Made by a program: the position numbers and the translations under genes. From Zasmidium citrigriseum (taxonomy: Eukaryota; Ascomycota; Dothideomycetes; Mycosphaerellales; Mycosphaerellaceae), in assembly GCA_002786025.1 (NCBI GenBank), contig NHNW01000012.1, forward strand, positions 186,001 to 250,000: DNA of 64,000 nucleotides, written 5' to 3'. Position 1 is the stretch's first letter; the number at the start of each line of letters is the position of its first letter. This document shows, one piece after another, positions 1-11,297 of this stretch. The notes beneath the pieces were generated by a model that saw only the letters and a program-made list of their open reading frames with translations, was not told the origin of the DNA and did no database searches.

Positions 1-43
1 AAGAGAGGAACAGGCAGATGACTGATGTGACGTACACCTACAG

Positions 44-2228
44 ACTACCAAACAGCCACACGACCTGACCAAGGTCACCACGCCTACGCAGGCTTTGCAC
101 ACCCATCCTACAATCCCGGAGATTATGTAGCTACTCAGGCGCAGGTACCATCTGGCCTCCCCCAATCATCCAACACACTCGGCCTGGTACCATCTGCTCA
201 ACAATACGGCACGCATGATCCCACCTATTATGGTCAGCAGGTGGCCCAGTACCCTGCATATCTTGAGGCTCCTCCTCGTCCTGTTCCGGCGATAAACTCA
301 TACACGCCACAACAAGGACAGCAAGGAACAAAAGTCACCGTCTACTTCCAGAGTGTCTACGACTTTGACGCACCGCAGGTTACGCCGGTCATAATGTTTG
401 GCCAGAAGCGGTGTCAGAGTACTCTGACCAAGTCGCCTCTGCCTCCCCATGCTTTCCAATACGCCATCACCGCAGACGCTCCGTCTTTGACATCGACCAA
501 CACGCCTTCTCCAACGGTTTCGCTGCAGCTCGCCTTCGACAATGAATCGATCACCTGGGAGTCGCCCACGGTGGATGTTGGGGTCTTCACATACCTGCCA
601 GAGCAGCCGACCTACTACCAACTCGATTCACCGCAAATGCCTGCTCAGCAGCTTCAAGCACCTCGCAAACGCAAGCTATCCGTCGAAGCCTCACCGCGAC
701 GATCGCCCACGAAGAAACAATCGATGCACCAGCTCGGACAGCACCATTCAGGCCAGATGGCGTCGCCGGCCGCTCAGTTCAGGCGTCCGAGCATGCCCAA
801 TGTTCCTGATATGTATCAGCAGAATCGTCGCTTCAGTGGACAAGGCGATTACCAACAATCGTATGGCGCCGCACTCTCTCGAATGCCATCATCGCAATAC
901 TACGGCCACTCTGTACAGGGAACGCCGATGCAGACTTCGTCGCAGAGCCCATCGTGGTCTTACGCTCAGGGCATGCAACAGCAGCATGGCATCCGAAGCC
1001 CTTCAGCGGCCATGTCAACGGCAAGCAAGAGTTCGCAGCTGCTTCCATCGCCGGCTGCTGGCAACCCACCTTTGATACGAACGTCGACAATGCAGCAATC
1101 GCCAACGACTCCAGGGGCGTCGATGACCGCAACACCTGCCGCTTTCAACCCTTACGCAGTCTACCCTTCCAATACCAAGGCACTGCTGAAGATCGACGGA
1201 GACCTCAACACCATGGCGGACAAATGGACTGCGGAAGAGTGGGAAGCCAAGCGTCGACTCGTACAATTCAGGCGCAGCCAATCTGGAAGCGTCATCACCG
1301 CCACGTTTGAGCCTGTCACACTGGAAGATCGCATCCCAAACAGCATCTGCGTCAGCTGCATTTGGTGGGAGGAGAAGCAAGAGTGCTACGTCACCTCTGT
1401 GGACACCATCTCATTGCTGGAATCTTTGGTGGCGGTTCGATTCACCGTCGAGGAGAAGAATCGAATCCGACGCAACCTCGAAGGCTTTCGACCGGCGACG
1501 GTCTCGAAGACAAAGCAGGACAGCGAGGAATTCTTCAAACTGATCATGGGTTTCCCCAACCCCAAACCAAGAAACATCGAAAAGGACGTGAAGGTGTTCC
1601 CGTGGCGCATCTTGGCAACGGCGTTGAAGAAGATCATTGGCAAATATGCAAGTCATCCCTGCATTGCATATGCACATGCACAGCCCTCCAAATTGATTCG
1701 TTGCTAACCTGTTCGCAGTCAGCGAGCTACTCCTCGACCGCAGGCGTGTTGCACACCCCCAATATGTCAACATACGCAGCAAGCCGGCCATCTGATGCCA
1801 GCATCGAGCAACGACCCGCGGCCTCACCACGTTCGACCTCGAGCTCTGCCGCTTCCCACGGTCATGCATACGCACCACCTGCCATGCCACACAATGTGTA
1901 TTCGCCTCACGCGGCTGCAGCACACGGCCTCGGCGTCGGCCCGCCATCAGATCTGCGTCTGTCCGTACCTACATCCGCCGGAGCACAAACGACTTCCTGG
2001 CACCAGCCCGCGGCGCACTACAGCTCCGATCTGGCGGCTGGTGGTCGCGGCTGGGACTTTGGTTACATGTCCGCAGCGCCCGCAACTGGACTTCCAGGGA
2101 CGGCGCAGTCGTACCCATACCAACAACGCATTCCCTCCTTGACTGGACCTGCGGCCATGCCCTCTGAAGCCAGGTTCGTGCCCTTGCACGATTACGAGAG
2201 CCAGAGTCAGCCGACGTCGACATCGTAA
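44..2228 (+). CDS. medA: MedA (Medusa)-like developmental regulator, 5' partial
   Basis: Visible exons are <44..1647 and 1719..2228, about 703 residues. The reading frame is open back to the acceptor CAG ending at 43, has no ATG before that point, and is preceded by a CTGAT-like branch point, so upstream exons lie outside the window. The protein has a conserved N-terminal block (AINSYTPQQG...), a Ser/Pro/Gln-rich middle, and the conserved Medusa-type core with NLEGFRPATVSK and FFKLIMGFPNPKPRNIEKD, followed by a low-complexity tail. The family (A. nidulans MedA, Fusarium Ren1, Neurospora Acon-3) controls conidiophore and conidium development; a nuclear role is inferred from the family. The intron at 1648-1718 starts GCAAGT and ends TTCGCAG with a TGCTAAC branch point. 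A GT donor four bases later would put the next exon out of frame, so a GC-AG intron is the best reading (IIGKY joined to SASYSSTAG). Confidence 0.9.
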
Positions 2229-3585
2229 AGAGCAGAAGAGGGTGGTGGATGGTCATGCGGGCCAAGCTCTCCCAACGCTAGACCCCATTTCGCGACGCAA
2301 CCTCCTTGCACCACACCATCTTCTCTGCTCAGATGCGTTTCAGGATCCACCACACTCTCTTTGTTCGCCTCTCAGATGATCAACATGGCCACCAGATCTC
2401 GTCTTGGACGCCGACTGGACCGGGTCATCTGACGCACACTCGCACTCACACACTCCAATTCCTAATCACTGGGCTCGGTCTTCTGTTCTTTTCGGAAGAC
2501 GTCAACACGTCAGCATTGCGACGGCGCGCCTCTTTTCTTTATCATCGAAACCATAGACCACCAACCTTCACGGGACACAACTGGCGCACGGCGCTCGCAT
2601 GAGATACCCATGTTGTTGCTTGCTGTTTTTACTGCTGTTTTGGAGTCCACATCGACCCGCACTTTGTTTGTTTTACCGCGCGCGCACTGCTGGGAAGCTG
2701 GGAAGCATGGAACTGTATGGATAACGACAGCATCATCATATCATCCCTTTCGCATCGCATCTAATAGGGACTTCGGGTTGTCTCCGCTGACGGATGAGCA
2801 TGGTCTAGAGACAGGCTTCTGTTCGGAGGGTTGGAAGAGATGGGACGAAGCGACCGCTTTTTGCAAGGAAACCGATAATACTAGAGGCTGGCGAACGATG
2901 TCATCATTGACAACGGAGGCTGTATGAAATGATGATAATAGATACATACCACTTGCGCACTCATCCCTCCCTCCACCTAGTCTCCTTTATCTTCGACGCC
3001 AGGTCACGTTCGTTGTACCCCTGCTGACCTTGCTGAGCTCAGGATCTCTTATCGCAACCACCCACGGCTTCCCCAGACGAGCAACACGGATGACGGGCAG
3101 GGAAAAGGTCATCCTTCGACCGCCTCCCAAGACTTCTTCGGCAACCTGCTCCGGCTGACAGACCTTGCGGGGGCTACTTCTAGCCCCCGATTCCCTGCCA
3201 GTCACTCCACGCCGGCATTATCAAGCAATTCTCGGCCTCCAGTCAAGCCAGTCAAGCTCTCTGGGGAACTGCGGAGAGAATGGAGCCGACCACATGAGCC
3301 GCACGTGTAGCTCGCTTGCAAGAACGACTGCCTGATGGGGTATCTGTGCGATGATCTCCACCGGCGTTTTCAGCAAGTGCTTGCCCTTCAGGCTGTTCTG
3401 CCCGCCCGCGGATGGCCGGTCGTACTGCAGCGAGGGGAGGAAGGATTTCGAATCGCTTGCGGTGAGCCTGGGCGATTTGTCGGCATTGGAGGCGGGAGGT
3501 AGGTAAGACTTTTCTTCTTTTCTCTTGTCTGAGCTTGGACTTCTTCTCATCTACTTTCTTGTCGTCTATTGTGAGATCTGCTACC
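2229..3585. other. Intergenic: medA 3' flank and MFS promoter
   Basis: No convincing gene. Open frames at 2306-2602 and 2610-2927 have no recognisable protein character. The last 100 bases before the transporter start are rich in pyrimidine runs (TTTTCTTCTTTTCTC near 3510), typical of fungal core promoters and leaders. Confidence 0.5.
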
Positions 3586-5284
3586 ATGGACCACTCAGCA
3601 GAGAAAGAGAGCATTGAACGCCTGGAAGAGAAGGATATCGCGCCTTCGACAGTTGGATATGTCGAGGATCCTGTCGCTGAAAGAAGGATCACGACGAAAC
3701 TCGATCTTCACATCTTGCCGTGGATCTTTGCGTTGTGGTTGCTGGCTTTCATCGACCGTAGCAATATTGGTGAGGAATACTCACACCAAGATCTATCCCT
3801 GATCTGTGCTGACCTTCTCAGGCAATGCAAAGCTCGACGGACTTATCGATGACCTGAATCTCACCGGAGACAAGTACAATGTAGCTTTGACGGTGTTCTA
3901 CATTCTATATGTGCTTATCGACATACCGAGCAACTGGCTGCTGAAGTTCGTTGGTGGAGGACGATATCTTCCTTTGCTGGCTTGCGCTTGGGGAATTGTT
4001 GGCACTTGCATGGGTGCAGTCAAATCCTATGGCGGTTTGATTGCCTGTCGTCTACTGCTTGGGGCTTGCGAAGGTGGAATGTAAGTCTTACCATCGTTCG
4101 CCGTGTCTTTGGACTCTTGGGCTGATATTCACTCGCCAGGTTCGGCGGTATCATCCTCTACCTTAGCATGTTCTACAAACGCCACGACCTTATGTTCCGC
4201 CTGGGTGTCTTCTACTGCGCAGCACCCCTTTCAGGAGCCTTTGGCGGATTACTGGCAACCGGACTGGCACGAATCCACTTCCATGGATATAATGGCTGGC
4301 CATGGATCTTCTTCGTTGAAGGGGCAATCACCATCCTCGTAGCTATCATAGCCTTCTTCTTCCTCCCAAATACCCCTGGTGCAGCGAAGTTCTTGACGGA
4401 AGAGGAACAAGTTATCGCGGCGAGGCGATTGAGGATCGATTTGCACGGTGCTACGTCCTCGGACAGAGTTGAAGAGGAGAAGTTCAACTGGAGAGAAGTA
4501 TCATCGTCTCCATCCCTTGCTTTCTGACCATGCCATCTGACATATGTGTAGGTTCGCTTCGCACTCCTCAACATCAACACTCTGGCGATGTCTTTGAACT
4601 TCTTCCTCATCCTGATCCCGATCTACAGCTTCTCGCTCTTCCTTCCAACGATCAACCGAAGCTTCACACACAGCACCGTCACTGCACAACTCTACACGGT
4701 CGCGCCCAACTTTCTCGGCTTCCTCACTGTTCTCGCCTTCGCTTGGACGAGCGACAGATTCAAGATGCGAGGACCATTTATCACGATTGGGCTCCTGCTG
4801 GCGGCCATAGGCTACATCATGGAGATAGCTTCAGAGGACAACGCGGTCAAGTACGCCGGGACGTTCTTTATCGCTGCTGGTGCCTTCCCTTGCTCGCCAT
4901 TGGTGTTGGCGTGGTTATCGAACAAGTGAGTAGCTAGACCCCATCTCCTTTTCTTGAGAACTTACTAACTCTCCTCTCCTCTCCAGCCTCGCTCCTCACA
5001 CAACCAAAGCTACCGGCCTAGGCTTCCAAGTCGCCTTCGGAAACTGCGGTGCCTTCGTAGCAACCTTCACATACCTATCCCAAGACGCCCCCAAATACAC
5101 CACTGGCCACGCCATCAACCTCGGCGCCATAGGTCTTGCCCTTCTCCTGACCTTCAGCAACATGGCATACATCCGGCTCGAAAACCGAGCAAGGCAGAGC
5201 GGCAAGCGGGAGTATCGACTCCAGATGGTAGAAGATGAAGGGCAATTGGGACATCATCATCCCGAGTTTCGGTATACAATGTAG
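3586..5284 (+). CDS. MFS transporter, anion:cation symporter (Dal5/Tna1-like) family
   Basis: Five exons, 3586..3769, 3822..4080, 4140..4497, 4552..4925 and 4987..5284, join in frame to 490 residues, a normal length for the ACS family. All four introns are GT-AG and 52-61 nt long. The start ATG sits in CTACCATGG. The protein has a hydrophilic N-terminus, then the family signature of TM1 (LPWIFALWLLAFIDRSNIGNAK), the characteristic N-half helices, a central charged loop (about residues 235-275), and a second hydrophobic half ending in a charged tail. Members import organic anions such as allantoate, nicotinate or pantothenate with protons at the plasma membrane; the substrate cannot be read from the sequence. 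It stands alone, with no pathway gene beside it. Confidence 0.92.
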
Positions 5285-5560
5285 AATGGCACTGGTATGG
5301 TATTCGGGCCGAGATCCGTAATTGGAAGCAGCGATGCACCAATCAATTCGAGCCCCTGAGACGCCACGGCAACGAAGGATTCCTCGCTTCACGCTTCATG
5401 AAAACGCGGTACACGTTAGGAAATGCTGTCATAATCGAGACGTGCGCTTGGTAAGTGAAAAGCTTGGTCTTTGTTCTTCTTTGACTTCAATCTACTTCAC
5501 AATCGACATACAATATCGAGGACACCAAGAAAAGAAAGAATCTGCATCTCGAATTCCAAA

Positions 5561-6323
5561 ATGGCATCCCACCCATCTAGACTAGCCCTCCTCGCCACCC
5601 TCCTAACAACATCCCTAGCCCAACAATCAGTCCTCACCCTCCCCTTCTACGGCTACGACGACCAGCCCATCGTCGCCAGCGTCATCTCCGCCGACAGCTC
5701 AGCAACAACCCTCTCCCTCGCCTGCCGGGCAGGCACCGATGGCTCCGACTGCGGACTCTTCCCCATGCAAACGTTGACTGTTGGGCCATCGACATATCAT
5801 ATGGACACGGGCGCCGGAGCTGAGTTCACGGGGACGCAGGATTGTTCGACTATGGGGACTACGAGGGCGGTTTGTGCGGAGAGTGCGGGTGGGAGTGGCG
5901 CGAATGATCCTGGGAGTAGCACGACGACGTATGAGGGCGATGGGGTGGGGTTTATGGCTGTTACTGTTACGGCTGGGGTTGATAGGTTGGGGGCTGGTGG
6001 TGAGTCGATTTCTTGCTTGGGTTCGAGGATGTGCTGATGAGAATTCAGGTGCTTCTGCTTCAGGCTCCGGGTCGAGTGGACCTGCTTCTACCAGTGCTAC
6101 GGCGACGTCGAGTGGAGAGGTGACTATGTTGACTGGGACTGCTTCGAGCTCTGGGTCTTCTTCTGCGTCTGGTTCGGAGAGTTCGTCTGGGACTGGATCT
6201 GCGACTGGATCTGCTGCTGCGACTTCCTCCAGCAGCGCTGCAATCGCCAATACCCAGCTTCCAAGGGAGTTCACATCGTTGATGATGGCCATTGCTGGCG
6301 CAGTTGGATGCTGGATCTGCTAA
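5561..6323 (+). CDS. Putative GPI-anchored secreted protein
   Basis: Exons 5561..5999 and 6049..6323 flank a 49-nt GT-AG intron and give 237 residues. The start MASHPSRLALLATLL begins a clear signal peptide, with likely cleavage after LTTSLA before QQSVL. The mature N-terminal domain of about 120 residues contains a few cysteines (ACRAG, DCGLF, DCSTM, VCAES). A Ser/Thr/Gly/Ala-rich stretch of about 70 residues follows, probably O-glycosylated, and the chain ends in a hydrophobic tail (SLMMAIAGAVGCWIC), the layout of a GPI-anchored wall or membrane protein. The function is unknown. The C-terminal tail is short and polar at both ends, so anchoring is inferred rather than certain. Confidence 0.75.
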
Positions 6324-6554
6324 GCGGAACGCAACATCCAAGGGATTTTTTGAACACATGATAAAGCATAACATTCATCGAGCTAACATCAAGGACTATT
6401 ACGTTCCGAATGGTGTGGATGTAGTCCCTCCAGCAAGCCCGATTCTTTCAGCAGAATCCCCACGCAATCATCCCTTCCTCGTTTCTTCGGTCGTTGCTCG
6501 GCTCCTTTGTCAAGCGTGTGCGAAAGGAGCTTCTCATCGATTTGGATGCGCCTG

Positions 6555-8087
6555 CTAGGTCGCCTGGTTGTCGTCGAGCTCGTCAATGGCAGCATAGATT
6601 TCCGAATCGAAGATGCGAGCCGGAAACTGGCGGGCACTGAGCGATTGCCAGACTGCAGCATCTCCTTGTTTCGCTTGCTCTAGCAGCTGCGGGTCGCTCA
6701 ACACAAGCTCCAGCACACTAATGTCACTCTTGAGGCGTATGTCGTGCTCTGATGTCATTGGAATGCGGCTGCCGACGGACTGGAGCTGTTCCATGATACT
6801 CTTTGCCCTCTGAATGTCGTCGGTGCGGCCTGTCATCAATAGTCCCGAGATGAGGAGGAGATGGGTACCAGAGGCCGAGAAAATGAAAGACATACGCTCC
6901 TCGACGCCCAACAGGCGTAGAGAATCTTGCAGGATGTCCCACTGCATGTCGAACAGCATGTACGCCTTTTTCAGCCCGTGCAGCTTGACAGACAATTCGG
7001 CCGCTGCGTTGACAGAATCCAGGACCAACTGCAGTAGTATCGTCAATGGGGCTTGGGTGGCCGCCATGAGCCGCGAATCTTGCTTGTAGTCGCGGAAGAT
7101 GTCCCAGTGGACCCAAGAAGTAGCGATGCTGAAGTAGCGATAGAAGGCAAGGACGTAATATTGCTCTCCTTGGCGGACAAAGTTGTCGGCCCTCCTCTTC
7201 ATGATCAATGCCAATTTGAGGATGCCAAGCAAGAAAGCCTGAGCGTCGAATCTTCTACGGCTCATCGTCGTCTGGAGTCCCTTAGACAACCACTCTCGAT
7301 GCCAGCCAAAGCTACCATAGTAGACTCTAACCTCCTGGCCCGGCGCCGAAAGCAATTGAATTTGGTTCTTCAAGTCCTTGGCAGCTTGAGACTTGTCGTT
7401 TGGGTTGGTGATGACGACGCATGTCTTCACGACTTTGGTCCTATCGTTCTGCGCGCCGATGACAACGGCATCTTCGTCTTCATGGCCAGGAATGACGACA
7501 TCAAACACCATGTGACTCTCTTTGAAAAGCCACTGCATTGCTTGTCGAAAGATTGGCAAGTCCCGTCCGGCAAGTATCAAGGATCCATTCCAGGTACCCT
7601 CACCTAAGCTAGGGTGCTGAATCAGTAGAATGACGGCAGCGGACTGGCGCGACTTGAAGATACGGTCTCGCTCATCAACGACCATGGGAACGTCGTATTG
7701 GTGCAGGATAGAGGCGAGCGCTTCCCAGCAGTAATCAATCACGACGAAATGGTTCTTGTGGAAGAGCTCCTTCGCCTCGGTGTGAATGGTCTTGTTGACA
7801 GCAAGAATGCTGGTGTGAAATTGGTAGGTGTGTGCGAGACTCAGGCCGCGGTGGGTGGCAACATTGTCGCCAGGGACTGTCGTTTGAGGTTTGTCGCATC
7901 GATCCAGGTAAGGAGGCGCTTCGACATGCTCAGCGTCTAGCAGGTACGCATAGATAGCATCTCGAAGCTCGCGGGGCAGAGGAAAGTTGGGCCGTGGTGG
8001 AGCTGTGCTGGAGGAGACTGCCGTAGTAGATGGAGTCGGTTGCTGAGCGATGCTCATCGCCTCGAGGGCTGTCGTCGCATCCTCCAT
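6555..8087 (-). CDS. Hypothetical protein, 510 aa, LPRELR-type N-terminus
   Basis: A single open frame from ATG at 8087 to TAG at 6555. After a Ser/Thr-rich leader the protein has FPLPRELRDAIYAYLLDAEH (about residues 35-54), the LPxELRxxIxxxLL pattern common in large, poorly characterised Dothideomycete families that look like degenerate F-box proteins. It continues with SLAHTYQFHTSILAVNKTIH and EAKELFHKNHFVVIDY, then a long mostly helical region without signal peptide or membrane segment. An F-box-like substrate-receptor role is only an inference. It converges with the GPI-type gene, with 231 bp between the stops. Related short N-terminal motifs occur in the genes at 54182 and 60654. Confidence 0.75.
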   Translation of the reverse strand: MEDATTALEAMSIAQQPTPSTTAVSSSTAPPRPNFPLPRELRDAIYAYLLDAEHVEAPPYLDRCDKPQTTVPGDNVATHRGLSLAHTYQFHTSILAVNKTIHTEAKELFHKNHFVVIDYCWEALASILHQYDVPMVVDERDRIFKSRQSAAVILLIQHPSLGEGTWNGSLILAGRDLPIFRQAMQWLFKESHMVFDVVIPGHEDEDAVVIGAQNDRTKVVKTCVVITNPNDKSQAAKDLKNQIQLLSAPGQEVRVYYGSFGWHREWLSKGLQTTMSRRRFDAQAFLLGILKLALIMKRRADNFVRQGEQYYVLAFYRYFSIATSWVHWDIFRDYKQDSRLMAATQAPLTILLQLVLDSVNAAAELSVKLHGLKKAYMLFDMQWDILQDSLRLLGVEERMSFIFSASGTHLLLISGLLMTGRTDDIQRAKSIMEQLQSVGSRIPMTSEHDIRLKSDISVLELVLSDPQLLEQAKQGDAAVWQSLSARQFPARIFDSEIYAAIDELDDNQAT

Positions 8088-8440
8088 GGCTGCGGCGATA
8101 CTGTAGTGCCGCTGTGAAGTTGGAGTGGCAGTGAGGTGCAGGCTTGCGTGACACTGAAGCTGGCTTTTATTGAGCGTCGCGGCGTTTGTAGCCGGAGCGA
8201 CGGCGTTTGCATCGAGAGAAGGAGCGCTTCGCGCTAGAAGCGACCTTGAGCTTGGCCTTCACATGTCAGCTTTCACACAGGGGACAGCGTGAAAAGACAC
8301 GCATAGAGAGGGGAGGCAGTGAACAAGCGAACAAATCTTTGCGACTCACTCAAACACAGAAAACACGAGCCTTCATTTGGTATCTGCCGCTCAAACGCCG
8401 GATTCCCCACCAAACGCTCTCACAAATGCGCCCAGACGTC
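8088..8440. other. Intergenic between the 510-aa gene and spc24
   Basis: Promoter of the 510-aa gene and 3' flank of spc24. A C/G-rich stretch at 8160-8210 precedes the start on the minus strand. No gene or repeat was seen. Confidence 0.4.
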
Positions 8441-9034
8441 TCATAAACTCGACCAAACCGCGTTCGCCAGATTCCCTTCTCTGCCCCTCACATCCACCAC
8501 ATTGACATCTCCCCGACTTGTATTGTGTATGATCGCTCGCTCATAAGCCCCCGTCTTCGGATCCTGTTGCACATCAATTCCCAGCGACCGGTAGAAATGC
8601 AGCTTCAGCACATTCGCATCCTCCTGATCCTCTCCACCTCTCCTCCCACCACCTTCCACACCCTCCTTCTCCAAAGTCGCTAATTGCTGTTTGAGCGCCG
8701 CAAGCTCCCCGCTCAATCTCTCGCTCTCCATCTCCGCGTCATTCACGCCCTTTGCAATCCTGAACTTCTCCGTATCCATCTTGAGCATCTCTGTCGCATG
8801 TTTCGATGCATCGTGTCGCTCCTCCTCGTAGTCATATTGGCCTTTGAGATTGTTGAGTCGCCGACTCAGGTTGCTGAGAATGGCGTGTTGGCGATCGAGG
8901 CGTGATTGTCTGGCGCCGGCGAGAGCGTGGAGGGAGTCGGATACTCGCGATAAGCTGTCCTTGTCGGGTGCGATGTGGAATTTGTTGGTGGCTTCGGACA
9001 TCAAGTCCACGGGATCTTCGTCGAATAGCACCAT
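8441..9034 (-). CDS. spc24: Kinetochore protein Spc24 (Ndc80 complex)
   Basis: A 197-residue protein from ATG at 9034. The open frame extends 32 codons further upstream, but fungal Spc24 proteins begin at this MVLFDEDP block. Order: the conserved N-terminus with LFDEDPVDLMSEATNKFHI, a central coiled coil (about residues 40-125, heptads around SRRLNNLKGQYDYEEERHD and ESERLSGELAALKQQL), a Gly/acidic linker, and the C-terminal globular domain (ANVLKLHFYRSLGIDVQQD ... NVVDVRG). Spc24 pairs with Spc25 at the centromere-proximal end of the Ndc80 complex and links microtubules to the inner kinetochore. No intron is needed. It shares a 329-bp head-to-head promoter with fis1. Confidence 0.92.
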   Translation of the reverse strand: MVLFDEDPVDLMSEATNKFHIAPDKDSLSRVSDSLHALAGARQSRLDRQHAILSNLSRRLNNLKGQYDYEEERHDASKHATEMLKMDTEKFRIAKGVNDAEMESERLSGELAALKQQLATLEKEGVEGGGRRGGEDQEDANVLKLHFYRSLGIDVQQDPKTGAYERAIIHNTSRGDVNVVDVRGREGNLANAVWSSL

Positions 9035-9363
9035 GTCTGCGATTTTGTAGTCTTGGTTGTGGTAGTGTTCTTGTGAAGTCTTGGTGAAGTCGAAGTTGTG
9101 TTGTCGTCTCGGGTAAACAAGCCGTCTCACGCGACAACGGCGCGCGCTAAGAAGAGCGGCCCGTCAAATCCCTGCATGCCATCCGCGGATGACGTTCGAG
9201 CCAAGCCGCTGGGGCCCAGAGCTGGCAGGCACATGTGAACGTCGCAGGCCTGGACATCTCATTCACCAACATCACGAGCTCAAATCTGACCACCAGGCGC
9301 GATGGGAAACGAACATCTTCCGTGTACGATCTTCAACCTCCGACATCGCCTCGCCCAGCTAAC
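9035..9363. promoter_or_regulatory. Bidirectional promoter, spc24 and fis1
   Basis: The 329 bp between two divergent start codons must hold both core promoters. It is GC-rich around 9120-9160 and contains ACGCGAC at about 9128 and a GGCGCGCGC run. ACGCG cores resemble the MluI cell-cycle element used for S/G2 genes, but a single match is weak evidence. No TATA box is evident. Confidence 0.5.
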
Positions 9364-9881
9364 ATGAATTCGCTACCAGACGCCGCTGACGCCGAGAGCC
9401 CGCTGAAGCCTGCAGAGCTTCAAGTCCTCCGATCGCAGTACGAGAAAGAGGGCGAATATGTTTCACTACAGACCAAGTTCAACTTCGCATGGGTATGGAA
9501 AGGGCCATCGTTAGGCCGTTCAAGAGAAGCCAGCTAAACGATGGTTAGGGTCTCATAAAATCTGCCTCCCGCGACGACCAACAAGAAGGCGTCCGCCTCC
9601 TCTCTGACATCTTCCGCGCGAGCCCCGACCGACGACGAGAATGCCTCTACTACCTCGCGCTAGGAAACTACAAACTCGGCAACTACGCCGAAGCTCGACG
9701 GTATAACGACAGCTTGATGGAGCTAGAGCCGAACAACCTACAAGCGCAAAGCTTGAGTCAGCTTATCGAGGACAAGGTCAACAAGGAGGGTCTCATGGGC
9801 ATGGCGATTGTCGGAGGACTGGCTGTGGCAGCTGGTGTCGTGGGCGGAATGCTGGTCAGAGGAGCACAGAGGAAACGATAA
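9364..9881 (+). CDS. fis1: Mitochondrial fission protein Fis1
   Basis: Exons 9364..9492 and 9549..9881 give 153 residues, the standard Fis1 length. The 56-nt intron has donor GTATGG, a GCTAAAC branch point and acceptor GTTAG, and splits the conserved FNFAW/GLIKS sequence. The cytosolic N-terminal TPR-like bundle contains [18 protein letters not shown] and the second TPR with [20 protein letters not shown] and LEPNN. A single C-terminal membrane anchor ([20 protein letters not shown]) with a basic tail (RGAQRKR) targets the outer mitochondrial and peroxisomal membranes. Fis1 recruits the dynamin Dnm1 through adaptors. An in-frame upstream frame beginning near 9235 lacks family similarity, so the [14 protein letters not shown] start is chosen. 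Confidence 0.95.
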
Positions 9882-10026
9882 GAATGCTTTCGGATAGTGA
9901 ACTTGAGTACATTGTGGCCAGCAGCGATATGGGATGGAGTTTACAGCGTGAGGCGTTTGGGTAAGGCTTATGATCTCCCCAGTCCGCGGAAATTGAAGAG
10001 TTGTCATCATGCTCTTCTTCTACACT

Positions 10027-10857
10027 CTATCTGAGGGAAGCTCTAATCTCATCGATGCCTTTGATCTGCCGGCCTTGATCGTCGAAGTTACTGCCTTCCA
10101 GCCACTTCTCGAGAGCGAGTTTGACAACCGGCCACTCATCATCGATAACGCTCAGCCAATCCGAATCTCGAGAACGACCCTTCACGATCCAGTGCTTTCG
10201 GAATGTGCCCTCAAACACATAGCCGAGCCGCTCCGCAGCGCGCCGAGACTTGCGATTCAGATGGTTACACTTCCAGCAGACCCTCCGATACGGCAGCGAC
10301 TTCCCACCAAGGCCCGGCGAGTTCTCTTCCATTACGTTCCGAAGCATCAGGTAATTTGCCTCGGTCGCCGCCGCCGACCTCTGCAGCACTGGCCCAAAGA
10401 TGACCGCACCGACCTCTAGCTCCCGATGCTCTGGATGGATATTCAGATAGGCGATCATTCCGACCACTTCTGTGTGCTTTCGCCCCCCTTGGGCATCCTC
10501 TCCCTTCTCCGGCGGGTTGACAGCTACCGGGTCGGCTTTGATGGCATATACGACGAAATTCTTGCTCGAGAGATCCTGCAGCCACTCGCGGATTTCGCTT
10601 TCATGGCGGGGCTGCGAAATGGAGATGTAGTCCAGGAGATGGCCGTTTTCCCACAGCCGAAGGTTTCGCCACAGGCTGGTGTAGTCTTGCTCGGTCTGGA
10701 AGCCTTGGAGAGTGACGTATTTGCCCTTCAACTGGACGCTGTTGTCTGGGTAGGCGGCTGGGGTCGGGTCGACCTCAGGGCCCAGATCTGTTCAATGTGA
10801 GTATCAAAAGATATGTCGTGATGAGTTGCAAAGCTTACCAGCAGCTGTCGTGCTCAT
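10027..10857 (-). CDS. GNAT N-acetyltransferase, RimJ/RimL-like
   Basis: Exons on the minus strand are 10857..10839 and 10787..10027, joined across a 51-nt GT-AG intron (GTAAGC ... GAACAG), giving 259 residues starting MSTTAADLGPEVDP. The long exon alone would start at an internal Met inside the conserved VQLKGKYVTL strand, so the short first exon is needed. The fold order is typical: substrate region with LWENGHLLDYIS, the IGMIAYLNI-like beta strand (VVGMIAYLNIHPEHRELEVG), a variant acetyl-CoA loop, then CNHLNRKSRRAAERLGYVFEG, the diagnostic RimJ/L C-terminal block. The substrate is unknown; bacterial relatives acetylate protein N-termini or small amines. It converges with fis1, with 145 bp between the stops. 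Confidence 0.9.
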
Positions 10858-11297
10858 CCTAGGCGACTTTTTCCCACTCTACTTTCGAGATCCGTTCCGA
10901 TGTACCGAAAGCCAATTTGTTGCCAATGTCGATGTCAATGTCGAAGAGAATGTGCCAGAAAAGTTCTATAAAAGCAACTGCGCCCATGTCCGTCCGGATT
11001 GAGCAGGGAGCTCGCGCCTTACGCCTTTTCAACACCGCCGGCCCGCATGAATTACATTACAGCTCAGAGCTTTTCCGAAATTCGACAAAGTGCATCACAT
11101 CACAGATTTCTAATACACGTCGTCACCTCTCCATTCTAGAATCACATGAACTGACAATATTCATGAAGATGCCTTGGATGCTCCGTTCAAAGCTACTCAT
11201 ATGCTGACATTCAGTGTAGAAAGAGCCCTCAAGATCTCTTACTTCTCGAATATTCCGACTCAGGTCCAAATTACAGCAAAAAGACGTTTAAGAACCA
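10858..11297. other. Intergenic upstream of the GNAT gene
   Basis: Promoter of the GNAT gene and 3' flank of the next minus-strand gene. Short repeats of GATGTCAATGTCGA occur near 10928. No gene is supported. Confidence 0.4.

Noticed and set aside
2306..2927. Two plus-strand frames after medA
   Set aside because: No domain, no signal peptide and no conserved-looking sequence; most likely medA 3' UTR and spacer.
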